From the NCBI RefSeq assembly GCF_040448305.1, contig NZ_CP148752.1, positions 4,774,001-4,838,000 on the forward strand: 64,000 nt of DNA, in the 5' to 3' direction. Of this stretch, positions 15,152-24,551 are shown one piece after another. The notes beneath the pieces are model-generated. The model searched no databases. It was not told the origin of the DNA and worked only from the letters and a program-made list of their open reading frames with translations. Within the stretch, counting starts at the first letter, position 1. The number at the start of each line of letters is the position of its first letter. The stretch comes from Pseudomonas fluorescens (GTDB lineage: Bacteria > Pseudomonadota > Gammaproteobacteria > Pseudomonadales > Pseudomonadaceae). The position numbers and the translations under genes are program-made.

Positions 15152-17575
15152 TCAGAACCCGACACTGGCCTGCACAAAGAACGTGCGCGGTGCACCGACG
15201 TACATCCCCGAGTTGTTGTCGCTGGAACGGGTGAAGTACTGCTTGTCGAAGATGTTCTTCACCCCCGCCCCCAGCTTCAGATTCGACACCTGCGGACCGA
15301 AGTCATAGCCGGCACGTGCGTTCCAGAGCACGTAACCCGGGATATCACCGAACTGGCCGTCAGCGGTGCCTTCGGTGATGTAGTTGCCGTTGAAGCTGCC
15401 ATCGGCGTTCACGCCGGTGCCCGGCGAACGCTGCTTGGACTGGGCGAACGCATCGAGGTTGTAAGTCCAGCGGTTGACGTCGTAACGCAGGCCGGCGGTG
15501 GCCACTTGGCGGGAGTAGAACGGCAGGTCACGGCCCTTGAAGCCCGGGATCTCACCTTCGTAGGTGGCGCGGGTGTAGGTGAAGCCGGCGTTGGCGGTCA
15601 GGCCGTCCAGCATCGGGTTCAGCGCGGCCATGTCGTAATGCACCGAGGTTTCGATACCCTGGTGCTTGGTCGCGCCGAGGTTGGTCCAGCCCACATCGTT
15701 GCTGATGTACTGCAGTTCGTCGTCGAAGTCGATGTAGAACAGCGTCACCTCACCGCCCCACACGTCATCGTTGTAGCGCGTACCGATCTCGTAGGTCTTG
15801 GCCTTTTCCGGCTCCAGGCCGTTGGCGGGCTCATTACCGATACCGCCCTGCCCCAATTGGAAGTACTGCAGCGCGCCGAACGAGGTTTCGTAGTTGGCGA
15901 ACAGCTTCCAGGCATCGGACATGTGATACATCACGCTCAGGGCCGGCAGCGGCTCGTTGCTCTCGATGCTGCGTTTTTTCTCCGGCACCCGTTTACCGGC
16001 GTTATCGAGCACCGGGCGGTCATGCCAATCGGTGCTGATGTGCTCGAAGCGAATGCCTGGCGTGACCGTCCAGTTGCCGACGTCGATCTTGTTGTCGACG
16101 TAGACCGAATTGGCCTCGGTTCCACCGGTGCGGTCCTGATAGACATGACCGTCCGCCCCCGGACGCACGACCGGCTCGTTGTTGACCAGCGCCACACGAC
16201 TGGCTTCTTCGTGCATGGCTTCCTTGAGGTAGCGATAACCGACGCTGACTTCCTGGGTGGTCGGGCCCACATCAAACACATGGGACACCCGTGGTTCGAT
16301 ACCGTAGGTGTAGTAGCTGCGCGGATAGGAGTTGAGTGTGCTCAGGTCGCGGGAGGCAATGGTGCTGCCACGGAAACTGTCGGTGTAGTAGGTCAGCACT
16401 TCGGCCTGGGTGCGATCGTCGATCTGCCGCACCCACTTGAATGACACATCCTTGCGGCGGCCGCTGAAGCTGTCGTGGTCGCGCACCGACTGGAACGGGT
16501 CGGCGTCGTACTGCGCCTGGGTCAGGCCGCCGGGCATGTCGGCCTTGGCGTCGTAGTAGTGGAAGTTGAGGCTGAAGTCGTCGACATCGGTCGGCGCCCA
16601 ATGGGTCTTGAGGATCACGTCGTCGATGTCGTTGCCGTTGTTGCTTTCACGGTAACCGTTACCGTTCACCCCGGAGTACAACAGCGCTACGCCCATGCCG
16701 TTGTCGGCGGTACCGCCCATGAACGCGGTGTCGATGTGCTTCCAGCCACCGTGCTGCGAGGTTTCCAGGGTGGTGCCGATTTCCGCGGAGGCTTTTTCCG
16801 GGATCGCGCGGGTCACGAAGTTGATCACGCCGCCAACGTTTTGTGGTCCGTAACGCACGGAGCCGGCACCGCGTACCACGTCGATGCTGTCGAGGTTGCC
16901 GGAGGAAATCGGCGCCATGGACAGTTGCGGCTGGCCGTAAGGCGCGAACGCCGCCGGGATGCCGTCGATCAGCACGGTGGAGCGAGGCGACAGGCGCGAA
17001 GTCAGGCCGCGCACGCCAACGTTCAGGGAAATATCGCTGCCACCGGTGCCGTTGGCGTCCTGCACCTGCACGCCAGGAACGCGTTTCAACACGTCGCCAA
17101 CGTTCATCGCACCCTGCTCGATCATGGCTTCACGGCGGACCACCGTGCGTGCGCCGGGGTGGTTCTGCACCACAGCGGCATCAGCATCGCCGAGCCAGTC
17201 GCCAACCACCTTGATATCCGTCACGCCCAGTTCCAGTGGGCCGTTGGCCGCCGAAACGGGCGCCGGCATCAACGTCACCGAACCTTCATCGATCTGGTAT
17301 TGCAGGCCGCTGCCTTGCAGCAACTGGCGCAGTGCGTCTTCCGGAGAAAGGTTGCCATCCACCGCCGGGGCCTGCTTGCCGGCAACCAGTTCAGGGCTGA
17401 AGAACACCTGAAGCGAGGTTTGCTGGCCCAACTGACTCAGGGCTTGTCCCAAAGGTTGCGCCGGGATGCGGATGGCGTCGGCGGCAAAGGCCTGGGGCAA
17501 CGCAATATTGACCGCCAGCGCGAGGGCCAGCGGCAACCAGGGGTGTTTGTTGTTTTTAGCGGTGGAGTTTTTCAC
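15152..17575 (-). CDS. fecA: TonB-dependent ferric dicitrate receptor FecA
   Basis: Outer-membrane receptor of 807 residues that imports ferric citrate and signals through FecR. It has a signal peptide ending near PQAFA, then an STN signalling domain (about residues 35-105) that contacts FecR. The plug begins with VVGDWLGD and has the FecA-like DGIPAAFAPYGQPQLS and YGPQNVGGVINFVTRAIP. The barrel ends in an aromatic residue (SVGF). Similarity to E. coli FecA persists through the loops (ADMPGGL, FSGRRK, GIEPR), which supports the citrate assignment over a general siderophore receptor. The start is GTG at 17575 with AGGA upstream. It is the last gene of fecI-fecR-fecA. Confidence 0.9.
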   Translation of the reverse strand: MKNSTAKNNKHPWLPLALALAVNIALPQAFAADAIRIPAQPLGQALSQLGQQTSLQVFFSPELVAGKQAPAVDGNLSPEDALRQLLQGSGLQYQIDEGSVTLMPAPVSAANGPLELGVTDIKVVGDWLGDADAAVVQNHPGARTVVRREAMIEQGAMNVGDVLKRVPGVQVQDANGTGGSDISLNVGVRGLTSRLSPRSTVLIDGIPAAFAPYGQPQLSMAPISSGNLDSIDVVRGAGSVRYGPQNVGGVINFVTRAIPEKASAEIGTTLETSQHGGWKHIDTAFMGGTADNGMGVALLYSGVNGNGYRESNNGNDIDDVILKTHWAPTDVDDFSLNFHYYDAKADMPGGLTQAQYDADPFQSVRDHDSFSGRRKDVSFKWVRQIDDRTQAEVLTYYTDSFRGSTIASRDLSTLNSYPRSYYTYGIEPRVSHVFDVGPTTQEVSVGYRYLKEAMHEEASRVALVNNEPVVRPGADGHVYQDRTGGTEANSVYVDNKIDVGNWTVTPGIRFEHISTDWHDRPVLDNAGKRVPEKKRSIESNEPLPALSVMYHMSDAWKLFANYETSFGALQYFQLGQGGIGNEPANGLEPEKAKTYEIGTRYNDDVWGGEVTLFYIDFDDELQYISNDVGWTNLGATKHQGIETSVHYDMAALNPMLDGLTANAGFTYTRATYEGEIPGFKGRDLPFYSRQVATAGLRYDVNRWTYNLDAFAQSKQRSPGTGVNADGSFNGNYITEGTADGQFGDIPGYVLWNARAGYDFGPQVSNLKLGAGVKNIFDKQYFTRSSDNNSGMYVGAPRTFFVQASVGF

Positions 17576-17673
17576 GTCGAACGTAATCCTGTGGATCGCA
17601 AGAGTGTGCGTTTGTTAATGCAAACCAGTTGCAGTTGAACAGGAAGACGATGAACTCGAAAAAAACCTGAATT

Positions 17674-18657
17674 TTATTTTGAAATTATTTCCTGGCTGCC
17701 ATCGCCAAGGGTGCGCACGGCCACCGGCAGGATGCTCGGCAAGGCCTTGAGCAGCGCGTCGGTGTTGTCGGATTTGAACACGCTGGTCAGGCGCAGATCG
17801 CCCACCGCTGCGCTGGCGACCTTGAGCGGTTTCTCCCGATAACGCGAGACCTGCTCGGCGACATCGGCCAGGCTGGCGTTGTTGAACACCAGTTTGCCGC
17901 TGCGCCAAACGGTCATTTCCGCCGGGTTGACGGCATAGGCGGCGACAACTTTGCCCTGGGCATCGACGTGGGTGCCAAGGCCTGCCGTCAGATTGATGAA
18001 ATCGTTATCGGCGGCATCACGCCCTTGAACCTTGACGGTGCCCTGCTCCACCACCACCCGGGTTTCGCTGGCGCCATGGCGTACGTCGAAACGGGTGCCG
18101 GTGACCGTGACCTTGCCGCTGCCCGCCGCGACCACAAAGGGTCGGCTGGTGTCGTGCTCGACGCTGAACATCGCTTCGCCTTCGCTCAGCTCAACGTTTC
18201 GTTGATCCTTTTCAAAGCGCACCAGGATCCGGCTGCGGCTGTCCATATCCACCACCGAGCCGTCCGGCAACGCCACATGGCGGCGCTCATTCAGGGCTGT
18301 TGAAAACTCGGCGGTGTAAGGCGCCGGATGATTGAAGCCGCTGAACAGGCCCAGGCCAAGCGCTACCGCGAGCACGCTGGCGGCCACCGCGTAACGCAGC
18401 ACCGGACGACGCTTTTTCAGGACTGGCGGGGTTTCACACAGGGCCCGCAAACGCGCCGCCGGCACCAGGTCGGCGGCGCTCCACAAGCCCTGGATCACTT
18501 CGAATTCGTTGCGGTGTTGGGGATGCTGGTCCAACCAGATCTGAAACCGGCGACGCACTTCGACATCGACGACAGGCTCCTGCAAACGCACAAACCACTG
18601 CGCCGCGTCATCGCGAACCGCTGTTTGCCCGCACGCACAATCACGAGTATCCATCAT
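17674..18657 (-). CDS. fecR: FecR-type anti-sigma/signal transducer
   Basis: Inner-membrane regulator of 327 residues that receives the FecA signal and controls FecI. The cytoplasmic N-terminus carries the DUF4880-like helical part (DDAAQWFVRL, DQHPQHRNEFEVIQGLW). A single TM segment is near residues 90-107 (AVAASVLAVALGLGLFSGF). The periplasmic FecR domain has LPDGSVVDMDSRSRI and GTRFDVRHG. ATG at 18657 (two ATGs in a row) follows AGGAA. The sigma gene ends 40 bp upstream; fecA begins 98 bp downstream. Confidence 0.9.
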   Translation of the reverse strand: MMDTRDCACGQTAVRDDAAQWFVRLQEPVVDVEVRRRFQIWLDQHPQHRNEFEVIQGLWSAADLVPAARLRALCETPPVLKKRRPVLRYAVAASVLAVALGLGLFSGFNHPAPYTAEFSTALNERRHVALPDGSVVDMDSRSRILVRFEKDQRNVELSEGEAMFSVEHDTSRPFVVAAGSGKVTVTGTRFDVRHGASETRVVVEQGTVKVQGRDAADNDFINLTAGLGTHVDAQGKVVAAYAVNPAEMTVWRSGKLVFNNASLADVAEQVSRYREKPLKVASAAVGDLRLTSVFKSDNTDALLKALPSILPVAVRTLGDGSQEIISK

Positions 18658-18697
18658 GGAAGTTCCTGTTTGGCTGGGGAGGAGAAGGCGCGGCCGG

Positions 18698-19198
18698 TCA
18701 TGACTGCAACCCGTCCAGGCGATCACGCAGGTGCCGAAGCGTGCGGATCATATACTTTTCCACCATGTTCTTGGACAGCCCCAGGCGTTCGGCGATTTCG
18801 GCCTGGGTCAGGCCCTCGATTTTCTGCCAGACAAACACCTTGCGGCAGTTGACCGGCAGCTCGGTGAGCGCCCGTTCGATGGAATCCGCCAACTGGATCG
18901 CGTGCATGAAATGCTCCGGGTCGCCGGTCGGCGACTCACTGAGATCAATCGCCTCGGACTCCATGGCGCCCCGCCGGTCCTCACGCCGATAACCGTCCAC
19001 GGCGATGTTGCGCGCAGTCTGGTGCAAATACGCCCGGGGCTGTTGCACCACCGCCGAATCGGCCTCAAGCACCCGCACGAAGGTATCGTGGGCCAGGTCC
19101 TCGGCCTGCTGCCGATTCCTCAGGCGACGGGTCCAGGTGCCAACCAACTCTTCGTAATGCTCGAAAAAGCCGTGTCTGCGGGGCAGCTTGAGGGTCAT
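18698..19198 (-). CDS. fecI: ECF sigma factor FecI
   Basis: Extracytoplasmic-function sigma factor of 166 residues directing transcription of fecA. Region 2 is recognisable in RNRQQAEDLAHDTFVRVLE and ARNIAVDGYRRE; region 4 in LPVNCRKVFVWQKIEGLTQAEIAERLGLSKNMVEKY, as in iron-starvation sigma factors. ATG at 19198 gives the standard N-terminus; the upstream extension to 19306 is not needed. A candidate Fur site lies about 30-45 bases upstream, so iron would repress fecI and fecR, while ferric citrate activates fecA through FecI. Confidence 0.9.
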   Translation of the reverse strand: MTLKLPRRHGFFEHYEELVGTWTRRLRNRQQAEDLAHDTFVRVLEADSAVVQQPRAYLHQTARNIAVDGYRREDRRGAMESEAIDLSESPTGDPEHFMHAIQLADSIERALTELPVNCRKVFVWQKIEGLTQAEIAERLGLSKNMVEKYMIRTLRHLRDRLDGLQS

Positions 19199-19225
19199 TG
19201 CGGTGTGCTGTGGAGACGGGGTGTG

Positions 19226-19245
19226 AATAGTAATGCTTCCTATTA
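19226..19245 (-). promoter_or_regulatory. Candidate Fur box upstream of fecI
   Basis: An AT-rich interrupted palindrome AATAG-N9-CTATT, matching about 11 of 19 positions of the classical Fur consensus by eye. Its place about 30 bases before fecI is right for iron repression. Confidence 0.4.
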
Positions 19246-19347
19246 ACTTGAAGCAATGGTTTGCGGCCCCGTGGACGGGTACTTTGTCTGCTTGCCAATC
19301 TGCCATCCGTCAGGAAAGCTCAATTGCGGCACAGAACCAAAGAAATC

Positions 19348-19363
19348 TGGCAGGCATTCAAAA
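19348..19363 (+). promoter_or_regulatory. Candidate FeaR activator site upstream of tynA
   Basis: TGGCA, eight bases, AAA: an exact fit to TGNCA-N8-AAA, the motif I recall for E. coli FeaR. It lies about 70 bp before tynA and just upstream of a possible -35 element TTGACG at 19371. A near match with nine bases between begins at 19301. The presence of feaR just past tynA supports it. Confidence 0.5.
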
Positions 19364-19431
19364 GCATCCATTGACGGGTTGTAACAAAGTGCAGGAATGC
19401 CCGTACCCGGCTTTTCCCCAGGAATTCACCC

Positions 19432-21720
19432 ATGTTCAGCCCCAATGCGTCGCCCAAAAGAACACCGCTTGCCCGCCTGGCCCTGGCCATCACCCTGAGC
19501 GCCCTCGGCCTGCCTTTCTGGGCGAACACTGCCCAGGCCCATGGCGGGCACGCCGACATGGTGCCGCTGCAAGCGGGCCTTGAAGAGTTTGGCGCCACGG
19601 TGAAATGGGACGACTACGCCAATCTGTTCACCATTGCCAAGGACGGGGTCTACCTCAAGGTCAAGCCCGACAGCAAAGTGGCGATGCTCAACGGCAAGCG
19701 TATCGAGCTGACGGTGCCGGTGGTGTTCAAGGACCATACGGCGTTCATGTCCAAGGACTTTATCAACCAGGTGTTCCAGTCCGGGCTGGACAAGACCTTC
19801 GTCGTCGAGACCCGCCCCAACCCGCTCAATCCCCTGAGCGCAGCCGAAATCACCACGGCCGTGGACATCGTCAAGAAATCGGAAAACTACAAGCCCGGCT
19901 TCCGCTTCACCGAAGTCTCGGTCAAGGAGCCGCCGAAGGATCAGGTGTGGAACTTCGTCTTCACCGGGCAGAACGTCGCCCAGCCGCGCGAGGCCTCGAT
20001 CGTGGTGCTCGACGGCAAGCACGTGATCGAAGCCCTGGTCGACCTCGACAAGAAAGAACTCAAGTCCTGGAAGCCGATCGAAGGCGCCCACGGCATGGTG
20101 CTGCTGGACGACTTCGCCACGGTGCAGACGGCTGTGGAAACCAGCCCGGAATACGCCCAGGCCCTGGCCAAGCGCGGCATCAACGACGTGAAGAAGGTCG
20201 TGGCCACGCCGTTGACCGTCGGTTACTTCGACGGCAAGGACGGCCTGGCACAGGACAAGCGCCTGCTGAAAATCGTCAGCTACCTCAACACCGGTGACGG
20301 CAACTACTGGGCGCACCCGATCGAGGGCCTGGTGGCGATTGTCGACCTGGAACAGAAGAAACTGATCAAGATCGAAGACGAAGCGCTCATTCCGGTGCCG
20401 ATGAAACCGACGCCTTATGACGGACGCGGACGCCAGGGCGTGGCGGTCAAACCGCTGGAAATCATCGAGCCCGAGGGCAAGAACTACACCATCAGCGGCA
20501 ACAGCATTCACTGGCAGAACTGGGACTTCCACGTTCGCCTCGATTCGCGGGTCGGCCCGATCCTGTCCACCGTCACCTACGACGACAAGGGCAAGAAACG
20601 CAAGATCATGTACGAAGGCTCGCTGGGCGGCATGATCGTGCCTTACGGCGACCCGGACGTCGGCTGGTACTTCAAGGCCTACCTCGACTCCGGCGACTAC
20701 GGCATGGGCACCCTGACTTCACCGATTGCCCGTGGCAAAGACGCGCCGCAAAACGCCGTGCTGCTGGACGCGACCATCGCCGACTACACCGGCGCACCCA
20801 CGGCGATTCCGCGCGCCATGGCGGTGTTCGAGCGCTACGCCGGCCCCGAATACAAACACCAGGAAATGGGCCAACCCAACCTCAGCACCGAGCGCCGCGA
20901 ACTGGTGGTGCGCTGGATCAGCACCGTGGGCAACTACGACTACATCTTCGACTGGGTCTTCCAGCAGAACGGCACCATCGGCATCGACGCCGGCGCCACC
21001 GGCATCGAAGCGGTCAAGGGCGTGAAATCCAAAACCATGCACGAAGACACCGCCAAGGAAGATACGCGCTACGGCACCCTGCTGGACCACAACATCGTCG
21101 GCACCACGCACCAGCACATCTACAACTTCCGGCTCGACATGGACGTGGACGGCGAGCAGAACTCACTGGTGGAAGTGAACCCGGTGGTGCTGCCGAACGA
21201 CCGTGGCGGCCCGCGCACCAGCACCATGCAGACCGAAACCAAAGTGGTCGGCACCGAGCAACAGGCGGCGCAGAAATTCGACCCCTCGACCGTGCGCCTG
21301 CTGACCAACTCCAGCAAGGAAAACAAAGTCGGCAACCCGGTTTCCTATCAGCTGATTCCGTACGCCGGCGGCACGCACCCGGTGGCCAAGGGCGCCAACT
21401 TCGGCAAGGACGAATGGCTCTACCACCGCCTGAATTTCATGGACAAGCAGCTGTGGGTGACGCAATACAACCCCGAGGAAAAGTACCCGGAAGGCAAGTA
21501 CCCGAACCGCTCGGACAAAGACTCGGGCCTGGGGCAGTTCACCCAGGACAACCACTCCATCGAAAACACCGACGATGTGGTCTGGCTGACCACCGGCACC
21601 ACCCACATCGCCCGCGCCGAAGAGTGGCCAATCATGCCGACCGAATGGGTGCATGTGCTGCTCAAGCCGTGGAACTTCTTCGATGAAACGCCGACCTTGA
21701 ACCTCAACGCACCGAAGTAA
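19432..21720 (+). CDS. tynA: Periplasmic copper-containing primary amine oxidase
   Basis: Oxidises phenylethylamine, tyramine and similar amines to aldehydes, ammonia and hydrogen peroxide in the periplasm. The 762-residue precursor has a signal peptide ending near TAQA. Tyr502 in TVGNYD is the residue converted to topaquinone. The catalytic base is Asp419 in YLDSGDYG; the 83-residue spacing equals that in E. coli TynA. Copper ligands are the two His in HQHIYNF (about 560 and 562) and one in EWVHVLLKPW (about 725). ATG 19432 follows CAGGA. Its phenylacetaldehyde product would need FeaB, not in this window, to enter the adjacent paa pathway. Confidence 0.95.
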   Translation: MFSPNASPKRTPLARLALAITLSALGLPFWANTAQAHGGHADMVPLQAGLEEFGATVKWDDYANLFTIAKDGVYLKVKPDSKVAMLNGKRIELTVPVVFKDHTAFMSKDFINQVFQSGLDKTFVVETRPNPLNPLSAAEITTAVDIVKKSENYKPGFRFTEVSVKEPPKDQVWNFVFTGQNVAQPREASIVVLDGKHVIEALVDLDKKELKSWKPIEGAHGMVLLDDFATVQTAVETSPEYAQALAKRGINDVKKVVATPLTVGYFDGKDGLAQDKRLLKIVSYLNTGDGNYWAHPIEGLVAIVDLEQKKLIKIEDEALIPVPMKPTPYDGRGRQGVAVKPLEIIEPEGKNYTISGNSIHWQNWDFHVRLDSRVGPILSTVTYDDKGKKRKIMYEGSLGGMIVPYGDPDVGWYFKAYLDSGDYGMGTLTSPIARGKDAPQNAVLLDATIADYTGAPTAIPRAMAVFERYAGPEYKHQEMGQPNLSTERRELVVRWISTVGNYDYIFDWVFQQNGTIGIDAGATGIEAVKGVKSKTMHEDTAKEDTRYGTLLDHNIVGTTHQHIYNFRLDMDVDGEQNSLVEVNPVVLPNDRGGPRTSTMQTETKVVGTEQQAAQKFDPSTVRLLTNSSKENKVGNPVSYQLIPYAGGTHPVAKGANFGKDEWLYHRLNFMDKQLWVTQYNPEEKYPEGKYPNRSDKDSGLGQFTQDNHSIENTDDVVWLTTGTTHIARAEEWPIMPTEWVHVLLKPWNFFDETPTLNLNAPK

Positions 21721-21737
21721 CCAGGCCGAACGCAAAA

Positions 21738-21843
21738 CCCTGTAGGAGCGAGCCTGCTCGCGATGGTCGTCAACGATAACGCGCCAATTCAATAGAATCG
21801 CGGTGTCCTTGAGTTCTTCGCGAGCAGGCTCGCTCCTACAGGG
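21738..21843. repeat. REPIN, GTAGGAGCGAGC variant
   Basis: Facing units reading CCCTGTAGGAGCGAGC and its complement CTACAGGG, a one-base variant (TAGG for TGGG) in both arms, between convergent tynA and feaR. The matching change on both sides shows compensatory maintenance of the hairpin. Confidence 0.88.
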
Positions 21844-21857
21844 TTGACCGGAACCGA

Positions 21858-22772
21858 TCAGGCATACCGCTTGCGATACTCCCCCGGCGCAATGCCGAAG
21901 CGCGACTTGAACGCGGTGGAGAAGTAGCTCGAATCGGAAAACCCCCACGAGTAACCCAGCACCGACAACTTCTCCTCCTTGCCCGAACGGCGCAGGGATT
22001 CGGCGCACAGGTCCAGGCGTCGGTTCTTGATGTAACGCGCCACCACCAATCCCTTCTTGGCAAACATCCGGTACAGGCCCCGGGTGGACATGCCGACTTC
22101 CCGCGCCAGCCATTCCGGGCACAGGTCTTCGGAGCGAATGTTGTCGTCGATGCAGGTCAGCGTCTTGCGGAAGATCCGCTCATGGGCATCGCTGCTGTCG
22201 TCGGTCTGGCTGATCGCCGGGCGCAGCAGGCTGACAATCGCCTCCAGGGTCGCTTCGCTTTCCTGGCGGGTCAGGTGCTGCTGGCGGGTGGCATCGAGGA
22301 TCAGCCGGTGCGAGAGCATCGCAATGGGCGAGGTCGCGGCAATCCGGTGACCGCACTTGACCTGATTGAAGCGCAGGGTTTGCTCGACCAGTTGATATGG
22401 CAGGATCAGCGACAACTGCCGGGAGTTTTCGCCGTAGGTGAAGTCGCTGGGCCGCGCGGCATCAATCAGCGTGATGTCGCCGGGGGACAGCAAGACCTTG
22501 TCGTCGCCCTGGGCCATGCCCGCCGTGCCGTCGAGCTGGAACACCGCAAAATACTTGCCGCCCTCGCCTGCCGCGACTTCCTGGGGCGTACGGTACAAAC
22601 GCGCCTGGCATGCGTCGACGAAACTGAGTTTGAGCGCATCGCTCTGGTATTCGCGGATGCGCCCGGCAAATTCGCTGCCCAGGGGTTGTGCGTTGAAGGC
22701 GCCACAGATCTGATTGATCTGGTGGATCCACTGGTCGAACCCATCATGGCGCTGTGCTGTTGTAGAAATCAT
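21858..22772 (-). CDS. feaR: AraC-family transcriptional activator FeaR
   Basis: Activator of amine oxidase genes. The 304-residue protein has an N-terminal ligand-binding domain (AraC_binding_2-like, around residues 30-180) and two C-terminal helix-turn-helix motifs (LAREVGMSTRGLYRMF and LGYSWGFSDSSYFSTAFKSRFG). It ends in the usual PGEYRKRYA. Position downstream of and convergent with tynA fits FeaR; the expected inducer is the aldehyde product. ATG at 22772 follows GTGAGG; an in-frame GTG at 22784 is less likely. Confidence 0.85.
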   Translation of the reverse strand: MISTTAQRHDGFDQWIHQINQICGAFNAQPLGSEFAGRIREYQSDALKLSFVDACQARLYRTPQEVAAGEGGKYFAVFQLDGTAGMAQGDDKVLLSPGDITLIDAARPSDFTYGENSRQLSLILPYQLVEQTLRFNQVKCGHRIAATSPIAMLSHRLILDATRQQHLTRQESEATLEAIVSLLRPAISQTDDSSDAHERIFRKTLTCIDDNIRSEDLCPEWLAREVGMSTRGLYRMFAKKGLVVARYIKNRRLDLCAESLRRSGKEEKLSVLGYSWGFSDSSYFSTAFKSRFGIAPGEYRKRYA

Positions 22773-22873
22773 GTCAGGCCTCACGCAGGCTTATTTTTAT
22801 TGTCTACGTCAATCCACACGACATCGGATGCTTCGAGTCTCCTGAACCGCACCATTCCCTGAACAATGACGTG

Positions 22874-23797
22874 CTATTTCAGTCCGCCAAAACGCCGATA
22901 GAAGCTTTCACCCACATCCGGCAGCGGGCCGTCGGCCGTTTCCAGTGCGGCGTTCAGCCATTCTTCGGCCTTGGCGAAGATCAAACGGTAAATGTTGCGG
23001 CACAACTGGCGGGCGGCGCGGCCTTCCCAATCGCCGGGCAGCAACTCGTCCGGCAGTTGCGGGTCGCGCAGCAGCAGCTTGCGGTACTCGTGAATCAACA
23101 GCACCCGCGCCAGGAAGCAGTCGGCCGGTTGCAGGTTTTCCTGCTCGCGCAGGGCTTGCCACAGTGGCCGGAACAGCTGGATGAACTCGCTGTAGTGCGC
23201 CGCCAGCTCCTCGATGTTCCAGCTCTCACGCACTTGCAGGCGCAGGGCCTTGGAGGCCAGTACGTCCTGGGCGGTGGTTTCGAAGACGATGGTGTCTTCC
23301 TGGACGCCGAGGTCGAGCAGGGTCGCGTTGACGTCTGAACGGTCGCTGCGCGGACAGGCCAGCACCACCGGCGAAATCGCGCCGAAGCCTTGCCACTCAA
23401 GTTCCTCGCGCACCTGTTTGCGTTTGTCCTGGGTCAGTTGCGAGAGCATCACCAGGCACCAGGAGCCATCCCAGGCCGGCATCGTGGTGCTGTAGACCCG
23501 CTTGAAGGCCTTGTCGAAACGCCGGCGGCCGGTGCCGGTCAGGCTGTAATAGCTACGGCGACCGACCTTCTCGGCGGTCAGCCAGCCTTCCTTGGTCAGG
23601 CGAAAAATCGAGGTGCGGATCAGCCGCTCGTTGATGCCGATGGGCTCGAGCAACTGAATCAGGCTGCCCAGCCAGACGGTGCCACCATGGGGTTCGATGG
23701 CATCCCCGTACAACGTGATGATCAAGGAGCTGGCGCGGATCGGCGTCTGCTCCTGGAAGCGGGTAATCAGATGGTTCAAGGGAGTCAGGGACGACAT
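22874..23797 (-). CDS. paaX: Phenylacetate pathway repressor PaaX
   Basis: GntR-like repressor of 307 residues released from DNA by phenylacetyl-CoA. The N-terminal winged helix spans about residues 20-95 (SLIQLLEPIGINERLIRTSIFRLTKEGW), with the PaaX signature RRSYYSLTGTGRRRFDKAFKRVY following. The C-terminal PaaX domain contains WDGSWCLVML and HEYRKLLLRDPQLPDELLPGDWEG. Length matches the family. ATG at 23797 follows GGAACG. It is on the same strand as paaY but separated by a REPIN. Confidence 0.95.
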   Translation of the reverse strand: MSSLTPLNHLITRFQEQTPIRASSLIITLYGDAIEPHGGTVWLGSLIQLLEPIGINERLIRTSIFRLTKEGWLTAEKVGRRSYYSLTGTGRRRFDKAFKRVYSTTMPAWDGSWCLVMLSQLTQDKRKQVREELEWQGFGAISPVVLACPRSDRSDVNATLLDLGVQEDTIVFETTAQDVLASKALRLQVRESWNIEELAAHYSEFIQLFRPLWQALREQENLQPADCFLARVLLIHEYRKLLLRDPQLPDELLPGDWEGRAARQLCRNIYRLIFAKAEEWLNAALETADGPLPDVGESFYRRFGGLK

Positions 23798-23855
23798 GGG
23801 CGTTCCGTGCGGAAAAAGAAAAGGAATATACCGAAAGCCAACCGGTTAAGCCCAA

Positions 23856-23948
23856 CCCCTTGTAGGAGCCAGCCTGCTGGCGATGGTGTGTCAGTCAACG
23901 CCAAGGTAGCTGACCCACCTTCGCCAGCAGGCTGGCTCCTACAAGGGG
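23856..23948. repeat. REPIN of a second subfamily (GTAGGAGCCAGCC)
   Basis: Facing CTTGTAGGAGCCAGCCTGCTGGCGA units. The core GCCAGCCTGCTGGC differs from the GCGAGCCTGCTCGC core of the other loci by paired changes, so it is a separate subfamily. It lies between paaX and paaY. Confidence 0.88.
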
Positions 23949-23954
23949 CCGTGT

Positions 23955-24551
23955 TCACAAGGCGCTGCCTTTCGGCCGCAACCCGCTGTCACTGATACGC
24001 GGGCGATCCGGCTCCGGTTCGCTCAGCGGTTCGCAGACCTGCATCTGCGTAAGGCAACGCTGGGCCAGTTGCTGATACTCCCGGGTGCCGGCCTGTTTCC
24101 ATGCCACTTCCTGATCGCTGAGGCTGCGCTTGATGCTGGCCGGTGCGCCCATGACCAGCGACTGCTCCGGGCATTCGAAACCGGCCTTGACGAACGCTGC
24201 CGCCGAAACGAATGAACGCGGGCCGATCCGGGCGTTGTCCATCACCACCGCATTCATGCCCACCAGCGCATCGGCGCCGATCCGGCAACCGTGCAGCACC
24301 GCGCCGTGGCCGATGTGGCCGTTGCGTTCGACCACAGTGTCGCTGTCGGGGAAACCGTGCATCACGCAGGTGTCCTGCAGGTTGGCGCCCTCCTCCAGCA
24401 CGATCCGCCCGAAGTCTCCGCGCAGGCTGGCCAGCGGACCGACATAGCAATGGGGGCCGATGATCACGTCACCGATCAATACGGCAGACGGGTGCACATA
24501 AGCGCTCGGATCAACCACCGGAGTCAGGCCATCAAGGCTGTAGCAGGTCAT
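23955..24551 (-). CDS. paaY: PaaY hexapeptide-repeat thioesterase
   Basis: Trimeric left-handed beta-helix protein of 198 residues related to gamma-carbonic anhydrases. In the paa pathway it hydrolyses stray CoA thioesters such as ring-opened intermediates. Hexapeptide turns are seen from about residue 15 to 125 (VLIGDVIIGPHCYVGPLASLRGDFG, HIGHGAVLHGCRIGADALVGMNAVVMDNARIG). Metal-binding His residues are in HGFP, HIGHG and VLHG. ATG at 24551 follows AAGGAAG. It is read divergently from paaF, the two sharing a 348-bp control region. Confidence 0.92.
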   Translation of the reverse strand: MTCYSLDGLTPVVDPSAYVHPSAVLIGDVIIGPHCYVGPLASLRGDFGRIVLEEGANLQDTCVMHGFPDSDTVVERNGHIGHGAVLHGCRIGADALVGMNAVVMDNARIGPRSFVSAAAFVKAGFECPEQSLVMGAPASIKRSLSDQEVAWKQAGTREYQQLAQRCLTQMQVCEPLSEPEPDRPRISDSGLRPKGSAL

